DNA from: Tautonia marina
GTDB lineage: Bacteria > Planctomycetota > Planctomycetia > Isosphaerales > Isosphaeraceae
DNA length: 64,000 nt
NCBI RefSeq assembly: GCF_009177065.1
Contig: NZ_WEZF01000010.1
Span: 62,001-126,000 of the forward strand
Direction: 5' to 3'
The stretch's first letter is position 1, and each line of letters starts with the position of its first letter. The notes beneath the pieces were generated by a model that was given only the letters and a program-made list of their open reading frames with translations, had not been told where the DNA came from and searched no databases. Positions 1 through 6,862 of the stretch are shown piece by piece. Position numbers and translations under genes: made by a program.

Positions 1-2
1 AC

Positions 3-1508
3 CGCGTGCAGGGCACCTACGTCGACCCGAACAAGAACTGGCAGCCGACCGATTTCCCACCGGTCACGAACAGCCTGTACGAGACGCAGGACGGGGGCGA
101 GGTCATCCCCCGCGACGTGGTGCTGACGCTCACCAACCACCCCGAGGCCGCCCAGCGCATCGCCAAGATCATCCTGGAGCAGGGACGCCAGGGCATCCAG
201 GTTGAGCTGAAGCTCAAGCACAGCGCCCTGTCCTACGCCGTGTGGGACACCGTGACGCTCACCAACACCCCGCTCGGCTGGGAGAGCAAGGTCTTCCGCA
301 TCAGTAACTTGCAGACGGAGGGCATCGGTCCGATCACCCTGAGCCTCCAGGAGGAGAGCGCGGCCAGCTACGACTGGGCGGCCGGTCAGGCGTCCACCTA
401 CGACGCGGCCCCGGACACGAACCTGCCCAGCCCGTTCAACGTGGCACCGCCCGTGTCGCTGACCGTGACCGAGGACTTGTACGTCACCCGCGAGGGGGAC
501 GGCGTGAAGGCGAAGGCCATCATGAGCTGGGTCGCCTCGCCGGACGCCTTCATCTATCTATACCAGCCCGAATACAAGCTCGCGTCCGATACCGAGTGGA
601 TCCCGCTACCGCGTACCCCTTCTACGACCGCCGAGGTGTTGGACATCGCGCCGGACATCTACAACTTCCGGGTCAAGGCGATCAACACGCTGAACGCTTC
701 GTCGGTGTACACCGAGACCACCAAACAGATCTCGGGCCTCGCGGCCCCGCCGACCGCCCCGCAGAACCTCTACTGGACGGCCATCGGCGGGTTGGCCTAC
801 CTGAATTGGGCTCCGTCCCCCGACCTCGACGTGCGCATCGGCGGCAAGTACGTCTTCCGCTACTCGCCGGACACTTCGGACGGGTGGGCGAACAGCACCA
901 CCATCGGCAACGCCGTGCCGGGCAGTTCGTCGCAGGCTCTCCTGCCGCTCAAGACGGGCATATATCTGGTGAAGGCCGAGGACTCAAGCGGCGTGCAGTC
1001 ATCCACCACCTCCAGCGTCATCGTGACGCAGGACACGATTTACGCCCTGTCGGTCATTGCCACGTTGACCGAGGACCCCACGTTCGGCGGTTCGAAGACC
1101 AACTGCTCGGTCTCCGGTGGCGTTCTCTCGCTCACCGACACAACCCTGCCCGGGACGTACCTGTTCAGCAGCAAGATGGACCTCGGGAGCGTAAAGCGGG
1201 TGCGCCTCACTGCGAAGTTAAAGGCCGCCGTGGTGAACCCATCCGACTTGTTCGACAGCCGCTCCGGATTGTTCGACGACGCGGAAGGCAGTTTCGACGG
1301 TGACGACACCGCGTCCGCTGATGCCGTGGTGTTCGTGCGGTCAACGCAGACTGATCCCAACGGCAGCCCGACGTGGACGGCTTGGAACCGACTGGATTCC
1401 GGTGAGTTCGTGGCAAGAGGGTTCGACTTCAAGGTAGAGCTGGTGTCATACGACTCAGCGTTCAACATCGAGATCAGCGAATTAGAAGCAGAAGCAGCGG
1501 AGTTGTAA
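3..1508 (+). CDS. phage tail tip / fibronectin-III tail protein (5' partial)
   Basis: The reading frame is open to the window edge, so the N-terminus is missing; the first in-window start codon is a GTG at 6. The first ~125 visible residues (the stretch with NHPEAAQRIAKIILEQGRQG) look like the late part of a phage tail-tip or baseplate protein of the lambda J type. They are followed by two fibronectin type III-like segments (about residues 150-240 and 245-340, the second opening with APPTAPQNLYWTAIGG) and a beta-rich C-terminal domain. The gene abuts the next one (TAA at 1506-1508, GTG at 1509). Its likely role is in the tail tip and host contact. FN3 repeats are common in tail proteins of dsDNA phages. 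The tail-tip family assignment is inference from position and sequence flavour. Confidence 0.7.
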   Translation, partial: RVQGTYVDPNKNWQPTDFPPVTNSLYETQDGGEVIPRDVVLTLTNHPEAAQRIAKIILEQGRQGIQVELKLKHSALSYAVWDTVTLTNTPLGWESKVFRISNLQTEGIGPITLSLQEESAASYDWAAGQASTYDAAPDTNLPSPFNVAPPVSLTVTEDLYVTREGDGVKAKAIMSWVASPDAFIYLYQPEYKLASDTEWIPLPRTPSTTAEVLDIAPDIYNFRVKAINTLNASSVYTETTKQISGLAAPPTAPQNLYWTAIGGLAYLNWAPSPDLDVRIGGKYVFRYSPDTSDGWANSTTIGNAVPGSSSQALLPLKTGIYLVKAEDSSGVQSSTTSSVIVTQDTIYALSVIATLTEDPTFGGSKTNCSVSGGVLSLTDTTLPGTYLFSSKMDLGSVKRVRLTAKLKAAVVNPSDLFDSRSGLFDDAEGSFDGDDTASADAVVFVRSTQTDPNGSPTWTAWNRLDSGEFVARGFDFKVELVSYDSAFNIEISELEAEAAEL

Positions 1509-2729
1509 GTGTCCCAGCATGATTTGGTAATCGATAACGCCACGTTCCCGTCCGTCCGTTCCGATGTGAACAGCGCCCTCCAGGCCCTCGGCAGCACGAG
1601 CAAGGGCAACAGCCGCCCGGCCACACCGTATGCCGGGCAGTTATGGCTCGACGACAACACCCCGAGCGCCACCGTGTGGTCGCTCTACATGTACGACGGC
1701 AGCGACGACATCAAGCTGGGCGAGTTCGACAGTACGGCCAACAACTTCATGCCGTTCGTCAACGGCGTCTCCCTGACCTCGTTCCTCTCGGCCTACACCT
1801 TCCCCGGCACGGAGGCCAGCCTCGCGTCGGCGTCCACCACGAACCTCGGCTCAACCGGCGTGTTCGCCGTCTCGATCACTGGCACGACGACCATTAACTC
1901 GTTCGGCAGTTCCGCCAGCACCTCGGCCCCGCTTTATTTCATCCGGTTCACCGGCGCCCTGACCATCACCCACAACGCCACCAGCCTGATCCTGCCGGGC
2001 GGGGCGAATATCACCACCGCGGCTGGGGCCACGGCGACAATGCTTTACCTCGGCTCGGGAAACTGGCGGATGCTCTCCTACGAACCCGCGCTCGCGGCCA
2101 ACCGCCTGATCGGTGTGGGCTCGACCGGGGGTAAGGGGGCCGTAATTCCCTCAGGGGATTTCACGTTCAGCGGCTTGAACATGGGCCTCAACACCGGCAC
2201 CAGCGCCAACCAGATCGTGAAGCTGGATTGGTCAGCCAGACTCCCAGCAGTGGACGGCAGCCAACTCCTCGGCATCTCGGGTATGCCTTCCGCCGTGACG
2301 GGCACGCTCTCCGGTGGCTCGACAGTCTTCACGGTCGACTTCACGACGTATTCGGCCTACAGGCTGGACATCGTCGAAATGGTATCGAGCCCAAACGGCG
2401 CGTTCACCATCGATCTCAGTAGCGATGGCGGATCGACTTACGTCAGTGCCACTCGAAACAACCGGGACAACGGAAGCGCAGCAAACACCACGTCTGATGG
2501 CAACTCTGGCGCCGGCTCGTCTCGCTACAACGGCTCCTTCGTAATCTCGCAGCCCTCTGCGTCTGGTGAAACCTGCCTCATCGGGTCCGGGGCGGTATCC
2601 GGCTCAACTGACACCGCGGCACACGTCCGACATGGGAGCAGCGCAGCCATCAACCGAGTGCGTATCACAGGATCATCGATCACTTTCACCGGTGGGAATG
2701 TCATCCTCCAGCCCATTTCCAAGCGTTAA
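1509..2729 (+). CDS. tail-fibre-like phage structural protein
   Basis: This 406-residue protein starts at a GTG directly after the stop of the tail-tip gene. The N-terminus (MSQHDLVIDNATFPSVRSD) and the motif TPYAGQLWLDDNTPSATVWS resemble the N-terminal attachment part of phage tail fibre and appendage proteins. The rest is Gly/Ser/Thr-rich, low in charge and predicted beta, as expected for a trimeric fibre shaft and tip (for example SLTSFLSAYTFPGTEASLAS and a C-terminal stretch near SGAVSGSTDTAAHVRHGSS). There is no signal peptide or enzyme motif. The context directly behind the tail-tip protein supports a receptor-binding or side-fibre role; the specific receptor cannot be inferred. Confidence 0.65.
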   Translation: MSQHDLVIDNATFPSVRSDVNSALQALGSTSKGNSRPATPYAGQLWLDDNTPSATVWSLYMYDGSDDIKLGEFDSTANNFMPFVNGVSLTSFLSAYTFPGTEASLASASTTNLGSTGVFAVSITGTTTINSFGSSASTSAPLYFIRFTGALTITHNATSLILPGGANITTAAGATATMLYLGSGNWRMLSYEPALAANRLIGVGSTGGKGAVIPSGDFTFSGLNMGLNTGTSANQIVKLDWSARLPAVDGSQLLGISGMPSAVTGTLSGGSTVFTVDFTTYSAYRLDIVEMVSSPNGAFTIDLSSDGGSTYVSATRNNRDNGSAANTTSDGNSGAGSSRYNGSFVISQPSASGETCLIGSGAVSGSTDTAAHVRHGSSAAINRVRITGSSITFTGGNVILQPISKR

Positions 2730-2795
2730 CCATTGCCTCGTTGCGCCTACGCAACAAATGGTATAGACTTTTTATAACCAGTCTAGGAGTAGATA
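2730..2795 (+). promoter_or_regulatory. hairpin and possible promoter before the small lysis/late genes
   Basis: A perfect 6-bp stem with a 4-nt loop (GTTGCG-CCTA-CGCAAC, about 2740-2755) follows the fibre gene. Next come a TATAGA -10-like box at 2762-2767, a T-rich stretch, and an AGGAG ribosome binding site before the ATG at 2796. It may act as a weak terminator of the structural operon and a new promoter. The AT-rich composition contrasts with the flanking genes. Confidence 0.35.
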
Positions 2796-3011
2796 ATGAT
2801 TGTCGACATTGGCGATACCCTCCGAAATCATGGCTGGAAAATCTTCATCTCGACTGTATCCGTCATCGGCACCACCATCGGCGGTGCGTACTGGTCGCTC
2901 GATAAGCGGCAGTCCTCGCTGGAAGACTCCCAGATCATGATCGAGAAGAACATCTCCGAGATCAACGGCAAGATGGACGTTGTCATTACGCTCCTAAGGG
3001 GTCGCAAATGA
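2796..3011 (+). CDS. small single-pass membrane protein (phage, holin-like candidate)
   Basis: This 71-residue protein has one predicted transmembrane segment near the N-terminus (about residues 14-34, FISTVSVIGTTIGGAYWSL) and a charged, helical C-terminal tail (residues 38-71). It is preceded by a good AGGAG ribosome binding site and overlaps the next gene by four bases (ATGA). The size, single membrane span and position between tail-fibre and lysozyme genes are compatible with a holin or holin accessory protein. No diagnostic holin family motif is visible, so the function is a guess from context. Confidence 0.6.
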   Translation: MIVDIGDTLRNHGWKIFISTVSVIGTTIGGAYWSLDKRQSSLEDSQIMIEKNISEINGKMDVVITLLRGRK

Positions 3012-3184
3012 GCAAGGTCCATACCCTCGATACGCCCGCCTCCTACGCCTACGAGGACGAGGATTGCATCGTGAGGGTGACGGACAAGGCTGGCGAGCCC
3101 CTCACGAACGCGGTCGCCTTCTACGCGCTTTGCAAGGCCGCGATCGACCTGCTCATCGACTACGGCGACGAGGCCGAGGACTGA
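3008..3184 (+). CDS. 58-residue hypothetical phage protein
   Basis: The ATG lies in an ATGA overlap with the upstream gene, and the stop TGA at 3182-3184 is followed directly by the ATG of the next gene. The product is small and acidic (ending YGDEAED), with no membrane segment or recognisable motif. Support comes from tight overlap at both ends and codon usage like its neighbours. Function unknown. Confidence 0.55.
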   Translation: MSKVHTLDTPASYAYEDEDCIVRVTDKAGEPLTNAVAFYALCKAAIDLLIDYGDEAED

Positions 3185-4096
3185 ATGCGGCGCGAACCCT
3201 ACGACGAGGCTTACAAGGCTGAGATCGTCAGGAGGGTTCTGGCAGGAGAAACCGCCGAGGCCATCAGTCGCCAGCCAGGGTCACCGAGAGGTGCAACCAT
3301 CCGCGAGTGGGTTGTCAAGGCGAAGCATAAGGAGGCCCTCAAGGCCACAGTACGTCAGCACGTCGAGCCGAGGCCTGTCGTCCTGGCCCCCACCATCGAA
3401 GCCCACCGCCCGCGCCGGGTGCTCGTCATCCCCGACATGCACCATCCCTTCTGCCACCCCGACGCGCTGGAGTTCCTGAAGGCTGTACGCGATGCGTACA
3501 AGTGCGATTCCGTGGTGTGCCTCGGGGACGAGGTGGACTGGCACGCGCTCTCGCGCTACGACCACGACCCGGACGGCTTATCACCCGGGGGAGAGTTGGA
3601 GGCGGCGCTGGTCAGCATCGCCCCGTTCTACACCGCCTTCCCCGACGTGCTGGTATGCACCTCGAACCACACCGTGCGCGGCCACCGCAAGGCGTACTCC
3701 GCCGGCATCCCCGCCGCGTTCCTCAAGCACATCAGCATGGTGCTGCACGCTCCCGACGGCTGGGAGTGGAGGGATGAGCACCGCATCGACGGCGTGTCCT
3801 ACATCCACGGCGACGCTGGGCGCTCCGGCCAGTACGCCCACATCCACTACATGAAGCAGGCCAAGCGCTCAGTGGTCATCGGGCACATTCATGCCTTTGC
3901 CGGAGTGGCATTTGAAGGACAGCACTTCGGCATGAACACGGGCTGCCTTATCGACTCGGAGGCCTACGCCTTCGCCTATGGAAGAAAGAACCTGCTCCCC
4001 GTATCCCTCGGGTGTGGCGTGGTCATCGAGGGAAGGGAGGCGCATTTCATCCCGATGCACCTGGACGACAACAAACGATGGACAGGAAAGTTATGA
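3185..4096 (+). CDS. metallophosphoesterase with N-terminal helix-turn-helix
   Basis: The protein has 303 residues. Residues 1-45 (YDEAYKAEIVRRVLAGETAE) resemble the helix-turn-helix of transposase OrfA-type proteins. Residues ~78-300 form a calcineurin-like metallophosphoesterase with the ordered metal-binding signature: VIPDMHHPF (D, H), CLGDEVDW (GDxxD), SNHTVRG (the NH of GNHD), YIHGDAG and IGHIH (GHxH). Such enzymes hydrolyse phosphoesters of nucleotides, DNA ends or proteins using two metal ions. The gene lies in the late region between structural and lysis genes, with stop/start contact upstream and an ATGA overlap downstream. The substrate is unknown. The HTH-phosphoesterase fusion suggests it works on or near DNA. 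Confidence 0.85.
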   Translation: MRREPYDEAYKAEIVRRVLAGETAEAISRQPGSPRGATIREWVVKAKHKEALKATVRQHVEPRPVVLAPTIEAHRPRRVLVIPDMHHPFCHPDALEFLKAVRDAYKCDSVVCLGDEVDWHALSRYDHDPDGLSPGGELEAALVSIAPFYTAFPDVLVCTSNHTVRGHRKAYSAGIPAAFLKHISMVLHAPDGWEWRDEHRIDGVSYIHGDAGRSGQYAHIHYMKQAKRSVVIGHIHAFAGVAFEGQHFGMNTGCLIDSEAYAFAYGRKNLLPVSLGCGVVIEGREAHFIPMHLDDNKRWTGKL

Positions 4097-4365
4097 AGGC
4101 AGAGGAGATCGCCCGCAGGGCGGCGGATCTGGTCGGGGGCGACCGAGCCAGGCAGCACGGCGACAAGCACGAGACGCACCGCAACATCGCCCGACTGTGG
4201 AGCGCGTGGCTGCGCCATCCCGTTTCGGCGGCTGACGTGGCGGCCATGATGGTGCTGCTGAAACTGGCCCGCACCAAGGGCGGAAGCCTCAACACGGACA
4301 ATTTCGTGGATATGGCGGGCTACGCCAGCATCATGGGAGAACTCGCCGATGGAGCCGACTCGTAA
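4093..4365 (+). CDS. small phage protein resembling DUF6378 family
   Basis: This 90-residue protein starts in an ATGA overlap with the metallophosphoesterase gene (ATG at 4093). A start at 4078 is possible but less well placed. The sequence AADLVGGDRARQHGDKHETH followed by ...NIARLWSAWL and ...DVAAMMVLLKLARTK resembles a family of small phage proteins with a conserved R-x(2)-HGD motif and a following helical region (DUF6378, from memory). The biochemical role of that family is not known to me. The conserved His/Asp residues hint at metal or nucleotide binding, but nothing here proves it. Confidence 0.65.
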   Translation: MKAEEIARRAADLVGGDRARQHGDKHETHRNIARLWSAWLRHPVSAADVAAMMVLLKLARTKGGSLNTDNFVDMAGYASIMGELADGADS

Positions 4366-4507
4366 TGCTGTTCTCGAAAGACTGGCTCTTCTGCTTGAGC
4401 GGGAGTGCCGCCTGGCTGGCGTGGATATTGAGCCGGAAACGACGAAAATCATCGAAAAGCTGAAGAGGAACCATGAAGGTATCGGATCGCGGGATCGCAC
4501 TGATTAA
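4349..4507 (+). CDS. possible 52-residue overlapping protein
   Basis: An ATG at 4349 opens a frame reading MEPTRNAVLERLALLLERE and ending at the TAA at 4505-4507. It overlaps both the preceding gene (by 17 nt) and the lysozyme gene (by 35 nt). The product is helical and charged with no known motif. A competing ATG at 4365 would encode a 32-residue membrane-like peptide (MLFSKDWLFCLSGSAAWLAW) in another frame. Otherwise about 107 nt between the two flanking genes would be empty, which is unusual in this compact block, so one of the two is probably used. Confidence 0.4.
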   Translation: MEPTRNAVLERLALLLERECRLAGVDIEPETTKIIEKLKRNHEGIGSRDRTD

Positions 4508-5129
4508 AGACCACGAAGGGTTGCGGCTGGAGGCGTACCTATGCCCCGGCAACGTCTGGACAATCGGCTACGGCTCCACCAAAGGCGTGAAGCAAGGCAT
4601 GAAGGTGACCAAGAAACAGGCCGAGGAAATGCTGCGTCGCGATATTGGCAGGTTCGAGCGGGCGGTGAACAAGTTGGTCACCATGGAATTGTCGCAGGAG
4701 CAGTTCGACGCGCTGGTGTCGCTCGCCTTTAACATCGGCGAAGGCGCGTTTGCAAAGTCCAAGCTATTGGAGGTTCTAAACGCGGGGAAATATCGCGACG
4801 CAGCCGCGCAGTTCCCGAAGTGGCGCAAGTCGGCGGGCAAAGTGCTGCCTGGCTTGGTCAAGCGCCGCGCCGCCGAGAAAGCCCTGTTCCTCGAAGGCAC
4901 CGCCCCCGAGCCCTTGAAGCCGCTCACCAAGAGCCGTGAACTGATCGGCAGCACCGTGGCTGCGGTCGGCACTGCGGGCGACGTCGCCCTCTCCGAGGCC
5001 AAGGACGCGATCGAGCCGGTCATCGGCTACTCGGAAACCCTTCGCTGGCTTTTCATCGCCCTCGTATTCGTCGGCCTCGGCCTGACCATCTATGGGCGGC
5101 TCAGCAACCGGAGGAAGGGCATTGTTTAA
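4473..5129 (+). CDS. GH24 lysozyme (endolysin) with C-terminal membrane anchor
   Basis: The 218-residue enzyme is a T4/lambdoid-type muramidase that cleaves peptidoglycan. The catalytic signature E-8aa-[D/C]-5aa-T is present as Glu15, Cys24 and Thr30 (KDHEG, ...CPGNVWTIGYGS), followed by a normal GH24 core (LSQEQFDALVSLAFNIGEGA) to about residue 150. It has no N-terminal signal-anchor. Instead, residues ~188-210 (LRWLFIALVFVGLGLTIYG) form a strong C-terminal transmembrane helix after a linker, which is unusual for GH24 endolysins. The start ATG has an AGAGGA site upstream, and the stop overlaps the following spanin gene. The membrane tail may tether the enzyme until holin triggering. Confidence 0.9.
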   Translation: MKVSDRGIALIKDHEGLRLEAYLCPGNVWTIGYGSTKGVKQGMKVTKKQAEEMLRRDIGRFERAVNKLVTMELSQEQFDALVSLAFNIGEGAFAKSKLLEVLNAGKYRDAAAQFPKWRKSAGKVLPGLVKRRAAEKALFLEGTAPEPLKPLTKSRELIGSTVAAVGTAGDVALSEAKDAIEPVIGYSETLRWLFIALVFVGLGLTIYGRLSNRRKGIV

Positions 5130-5346
5130 CGCGAAACTGATTGCCATCCTCGCGCTGTTGTGCATAGCTGCGGGGGGTGGGCTTTACTGGAAGGGCTACT
5201 TCAGCGGCAAGGCGACCTACGAGCAGCAGCAGGTGAAGAAAACGAATGAGATCAAGAGGAAACATGCGAAGGTCAAGCGCGACGCTCCTGGCGACACTGA
5301 TAAGCAGCCTGTCATTGAGTGGCTGCGGCAACGCACCCGTCAGTGA
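5122..5346 (+). CDS. i-spanin-like (Rz-type) inner membrane lysis protein
   Basis: A TTG at 5122 preceded by GGAGGAAGG is the best start; the frame is open upstream to an ATG at 5092, which lies inside the lysozyme gene. The ~74-residue product has an N-terminal transmembrane helix (LIAILALLCIAAGGGLYW) and a highly charged, coiled periplasmic tail. This is the layout of the inner-membrane subunit of the two-component spanin, which fuses inner and outer membranes in the last lysis step. It follows the lysozyme with an 8-nt overlap, and the o-spanin gene is embedded in its 3' half, the classic Rz/Rz1 arrangement. Confidence 0.75.
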   Translation: MFNAKLIAILALLCIAAGGGLYWKGYFSGKATYEQQQVKKTNEIKRKHAKVKRDAPGDTDKQPVIEWLRQRTRQ

Positions 5347-5518
5347 CGCGGCACCCGAGCCGTACTATCCATCCTGCGAGACCGTCCGGCACCTGAACCA
5401 AGCCAGCACCCCGGACATTGTCTGGCGTGACGTGCGCGGGATGGTGATCGTCATGGAGCAGCTCCGCGAGACCATGCCCGAGGACGAGCGGCCCCGTTTC
5501 GGTGAGTGCAAACTGTGA
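5264..5518 (+). CDS. o-spanin-like (Rz1-type) outer membrane lipoprotein
   Basis: The ATG at 5264 (with AGAGGA upstream) gives an 84-residue protein with a lipoprotein signal peptide and lipobox (LISSLSLSGC, Cys at about residue 21). The mature part starts with Ala/Pro-rich sequence (GNAPVSDAAPEPYYP). It overlaps the i-spanin gene by 83 nt in a different frame. Overlapping Rz/Rz1 pairs are typical of phages of Gram-negative hosts and imply an outer membrane in the host, which fits a planctomycete. The extended C-terminus (to ~84 residues) is longer than in lambda Rz1. Confidence 0.75.
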   Translation: MRRSSATLLATLISSLSLSGCGNAPVSDAAPEPYYPSCETVRHLNQASTPDIVWRDVRGMVIVMEQLRETMPEDERPRFGECKL

Positions 5519-5676
5519 GCGTCGTGGTCTGCGACTTCTGCGGCAAGCGGCCGCCCGAGGGCGAGCTCATCGTCGCGGCACCAGGCGGACAGGTCCACAT
5601 CTGCGAGTCCTGCGTGTTCGTGTGCCAGAGGGTGATCGAGGAGGAGAAGCAGAAGTGTTCTGGCGCAGCTGGATAA
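5515..5676 (+). CDS. 53-residue ClpX-type zinc finger protein
   Basis: A GTG at 5515 in a GTGA overlap with the o-spanin stop opens a frame that is too short for routine gene callers. The product has the C4 pattern of the ClpX N-terminal zinc-binding domain: CDFCGKRPPEGELIVAAP, then HICESCVFVCQRVIEEEK. It matches that domain over nearly its whole length and has no AAA+ part. In ClpX this domain dimerises and receives substrates and adaptors. A free copy in a phage could compete for adaptors or recruit ClpP. Zinc binding is strongly implied by the motif; the role is inference. Confidence 0.65.
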   Translation: MSVVVCDFCGKRPPEGELIVAAPGGQVHICESCVFVCQRVIEEEKQKCSGAAG

Positions 5677-5777
5677 TCGCCGCGTTTGTGATCGAGCTGC
5701 TGACGGGTTGTGCCATGTGCCCCATCGACCCCTCCGGCTGCCCGCCGTTCCCCGTAAGCTACGAGCCACGTCTATGA
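5655..5777 (+). CDS. 40-residue membrane or lipoprotein-like peptide
   Basis: A GTG at 5655 opens a short frame whose product has one hydrophobic segment ending in a lipobox-like sequence (WIIAAFVIELLTGC), followed by a short Cys/Pro-rich tail (CPIDPSGCPPFP). It overlaps both neighbours (22 nt upstream, 4 nt downstream). It looks like a tiny lipoprotein, perhaps an additional Rz1-like peptide. Evidence is limited to the motif and the tight packing. Confidence 0.4.
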   Translation: MFWRSWIIAAFVIELLTGCAMCPIDPSGCPPFPVSYEPRL

Positions 5778-6031
5778 ACGCCGTGAGCCCCTCCTTCGTC
5801 GCCCGCGAGGCCGAGCGCATGGCCCAGAACGCCAGCGGCAAGCAGGCCATGCTCCTGAACCACATCGCCGTGGGCTGCATGGTCGCCATGGCGCTGCCAG
5901 CAGTCCTGCAGGCGTTCAGCGCGGTATTCCGCAGCACGAATCACCTGACCCACGCCCAGCGCCTGAACATGGAGCGTGTGGGCCGTCAGATCGACGAGAA
6001 TAGTATGTGGGAGGGAGACAGGCGGCGGTAG
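5774..6031 (+). CDS. hypothetical phage protein with one membrane segment
   Basis: The ATG at 5774 overlaps the stop of the preceding small gene (ATGA) and gives an 85-residue protein with a central hydrophobic helix (HIAVGCMVAMALPAVLQAF) flanked by charged helical ends. There is no recognised family. It is the last + strand gene of the compact late block; a convergent minus-strand gene follows. It could be a second holin candidate or a membrane-associated late protein. Confidence 0.55.
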   Translation: MNAVSPSFVAREAERMAQNASGKQAMLLNHIAVGCMVAMALPAVLQAFSAVFRSTNHLTHAQRLNMERVGRQIDENSMWEGDRRR

Positions 6032-6063
6032 GGGGCGAACACGCGGCCCGCCCCACTTAATCT

Positions 6064-6399
6064 CTACGCAACCTTGGCGATGGTCCTACCTTCGTCGTTG
6101 CAGATGTATGCGAAGCACTCTACGGCAAGGCGATGCCACTGCCCGTCCTTCTCATAATCCACGAAGCGTACTCGCACGCCCTCGGGGCCTCCGGTAGAGC
6201 GATTATCGATCGATTCATCGAATGTATGTACAGCTGAGGGAGATAGACCCGTGGTGCGAAATACGCCGGGTCCCTTCGTCAGCGTGTCGTGCAATTCTCT
6301 GTCCGAAACAAATTGAAACCCGCTTTCGTGGATCTCCACGTCGGTCACGTTCTGAATGATACGCTGGGTATTGCGGTTCGTCATAACTTTTATAAGCAT
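6064..6399 (-). CDS. 111-residue hypothetical protein
   Basis: This minus-strand gene starts at an ATG at 6399 with an AAGGA site 7-8 nt upstream and AT-rich DNA behind it, so it likely has its own promoter. The product (MLIKVMTNRNTQRIIQNVTD at the N-terminus) is soluble, mixed alpha/beta, without signal peptide or known motif. It is convergent with the lysis block and divergent from the methylase-helicase gene. Independent orientation in a prophage sometimes marks lysogenic-conversion genes, but nothing in the sequence shows a function. Confidence 0.6.
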   Translation of the reverse strand: MLIKVMTNRNTQRIIQNVTDVEIHESGFQFVSDRELHDTLTKGPGVFRTTGLSPSAVHTFDESIDNRSTGGPEGVRVRFVDYEKDGQWHRLAVECFAYICNDEGRTIAKVA

Positions 6400-6862
6400 A
6401 TTTATAGTCCTTCTATTAATGCTAATGACATTGTCGCCTCAATGATGCGACTTGCAAATAGTGAATCAGACGCCGCCTTAGGTCAAGCGCACGATCGCTG
6501 TAGTCGCTTCTATTTCCGGTTGGCTCCCCGCCGCGGGCATGCTACACCTTGTCGGGCCGAATCCCAGCCGACCGCCCAGCATGTCCTTCGCCAGCCGCTT
6601 CTCCTCCAAAGATCGCCCCGACTCATTCGTGGAACGTGTCAGGCCGTCTCGCGGCCAGGGGCTTTTCTCGTTCTCCGAACCCCCTCCCCATACCGTGCAC
6701 GGCCCGCCAGGGCCTTCCTCCGCGACCGTACCTCCCCAGCCGTCCGCTTCAAGCTGCAATGGGTCCCCTCCCATTTCGCTTGACCCGGCCGTTGCTGAGT
6801 CGGTTGATCGCTCCGACGTCAGGCCCCCGCTCGCGGGGCCTTCAACGTCTCAAGGAGGTTCC
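6400..6862. promoter_or_regulatory. divergent intergenic region with hairpin leader of the methylase-helicase
   Basis: The first ~80 nt (6380-6460) are AT-rich with TATTTATAG and TTCTATTAATG blocks, and probably hold the promoter of the minus-strand gene. The rest is GC-rich. The helicase frame is open backwards to an ATG at 6539, but that extension is low-complexity Ser/Pro/Arg sequence. A hairpin (AGGCCCC / GGGGCCT, 6821-6841) lies just before a strong AAGGAGG site (6852-6858) and the ATG at 6863. The hairpin may be an attenuator or the terminator of an upstream transcript. Confidence 0.4.

Noticed and set aside
6539-6862. N-terminal extension of the methylase-helicase
   Set aside because: The extension is Ser/Pro/Arg-rich low-complexity sequence, and a much better ribosome binding site precedes the ATG at 6863.
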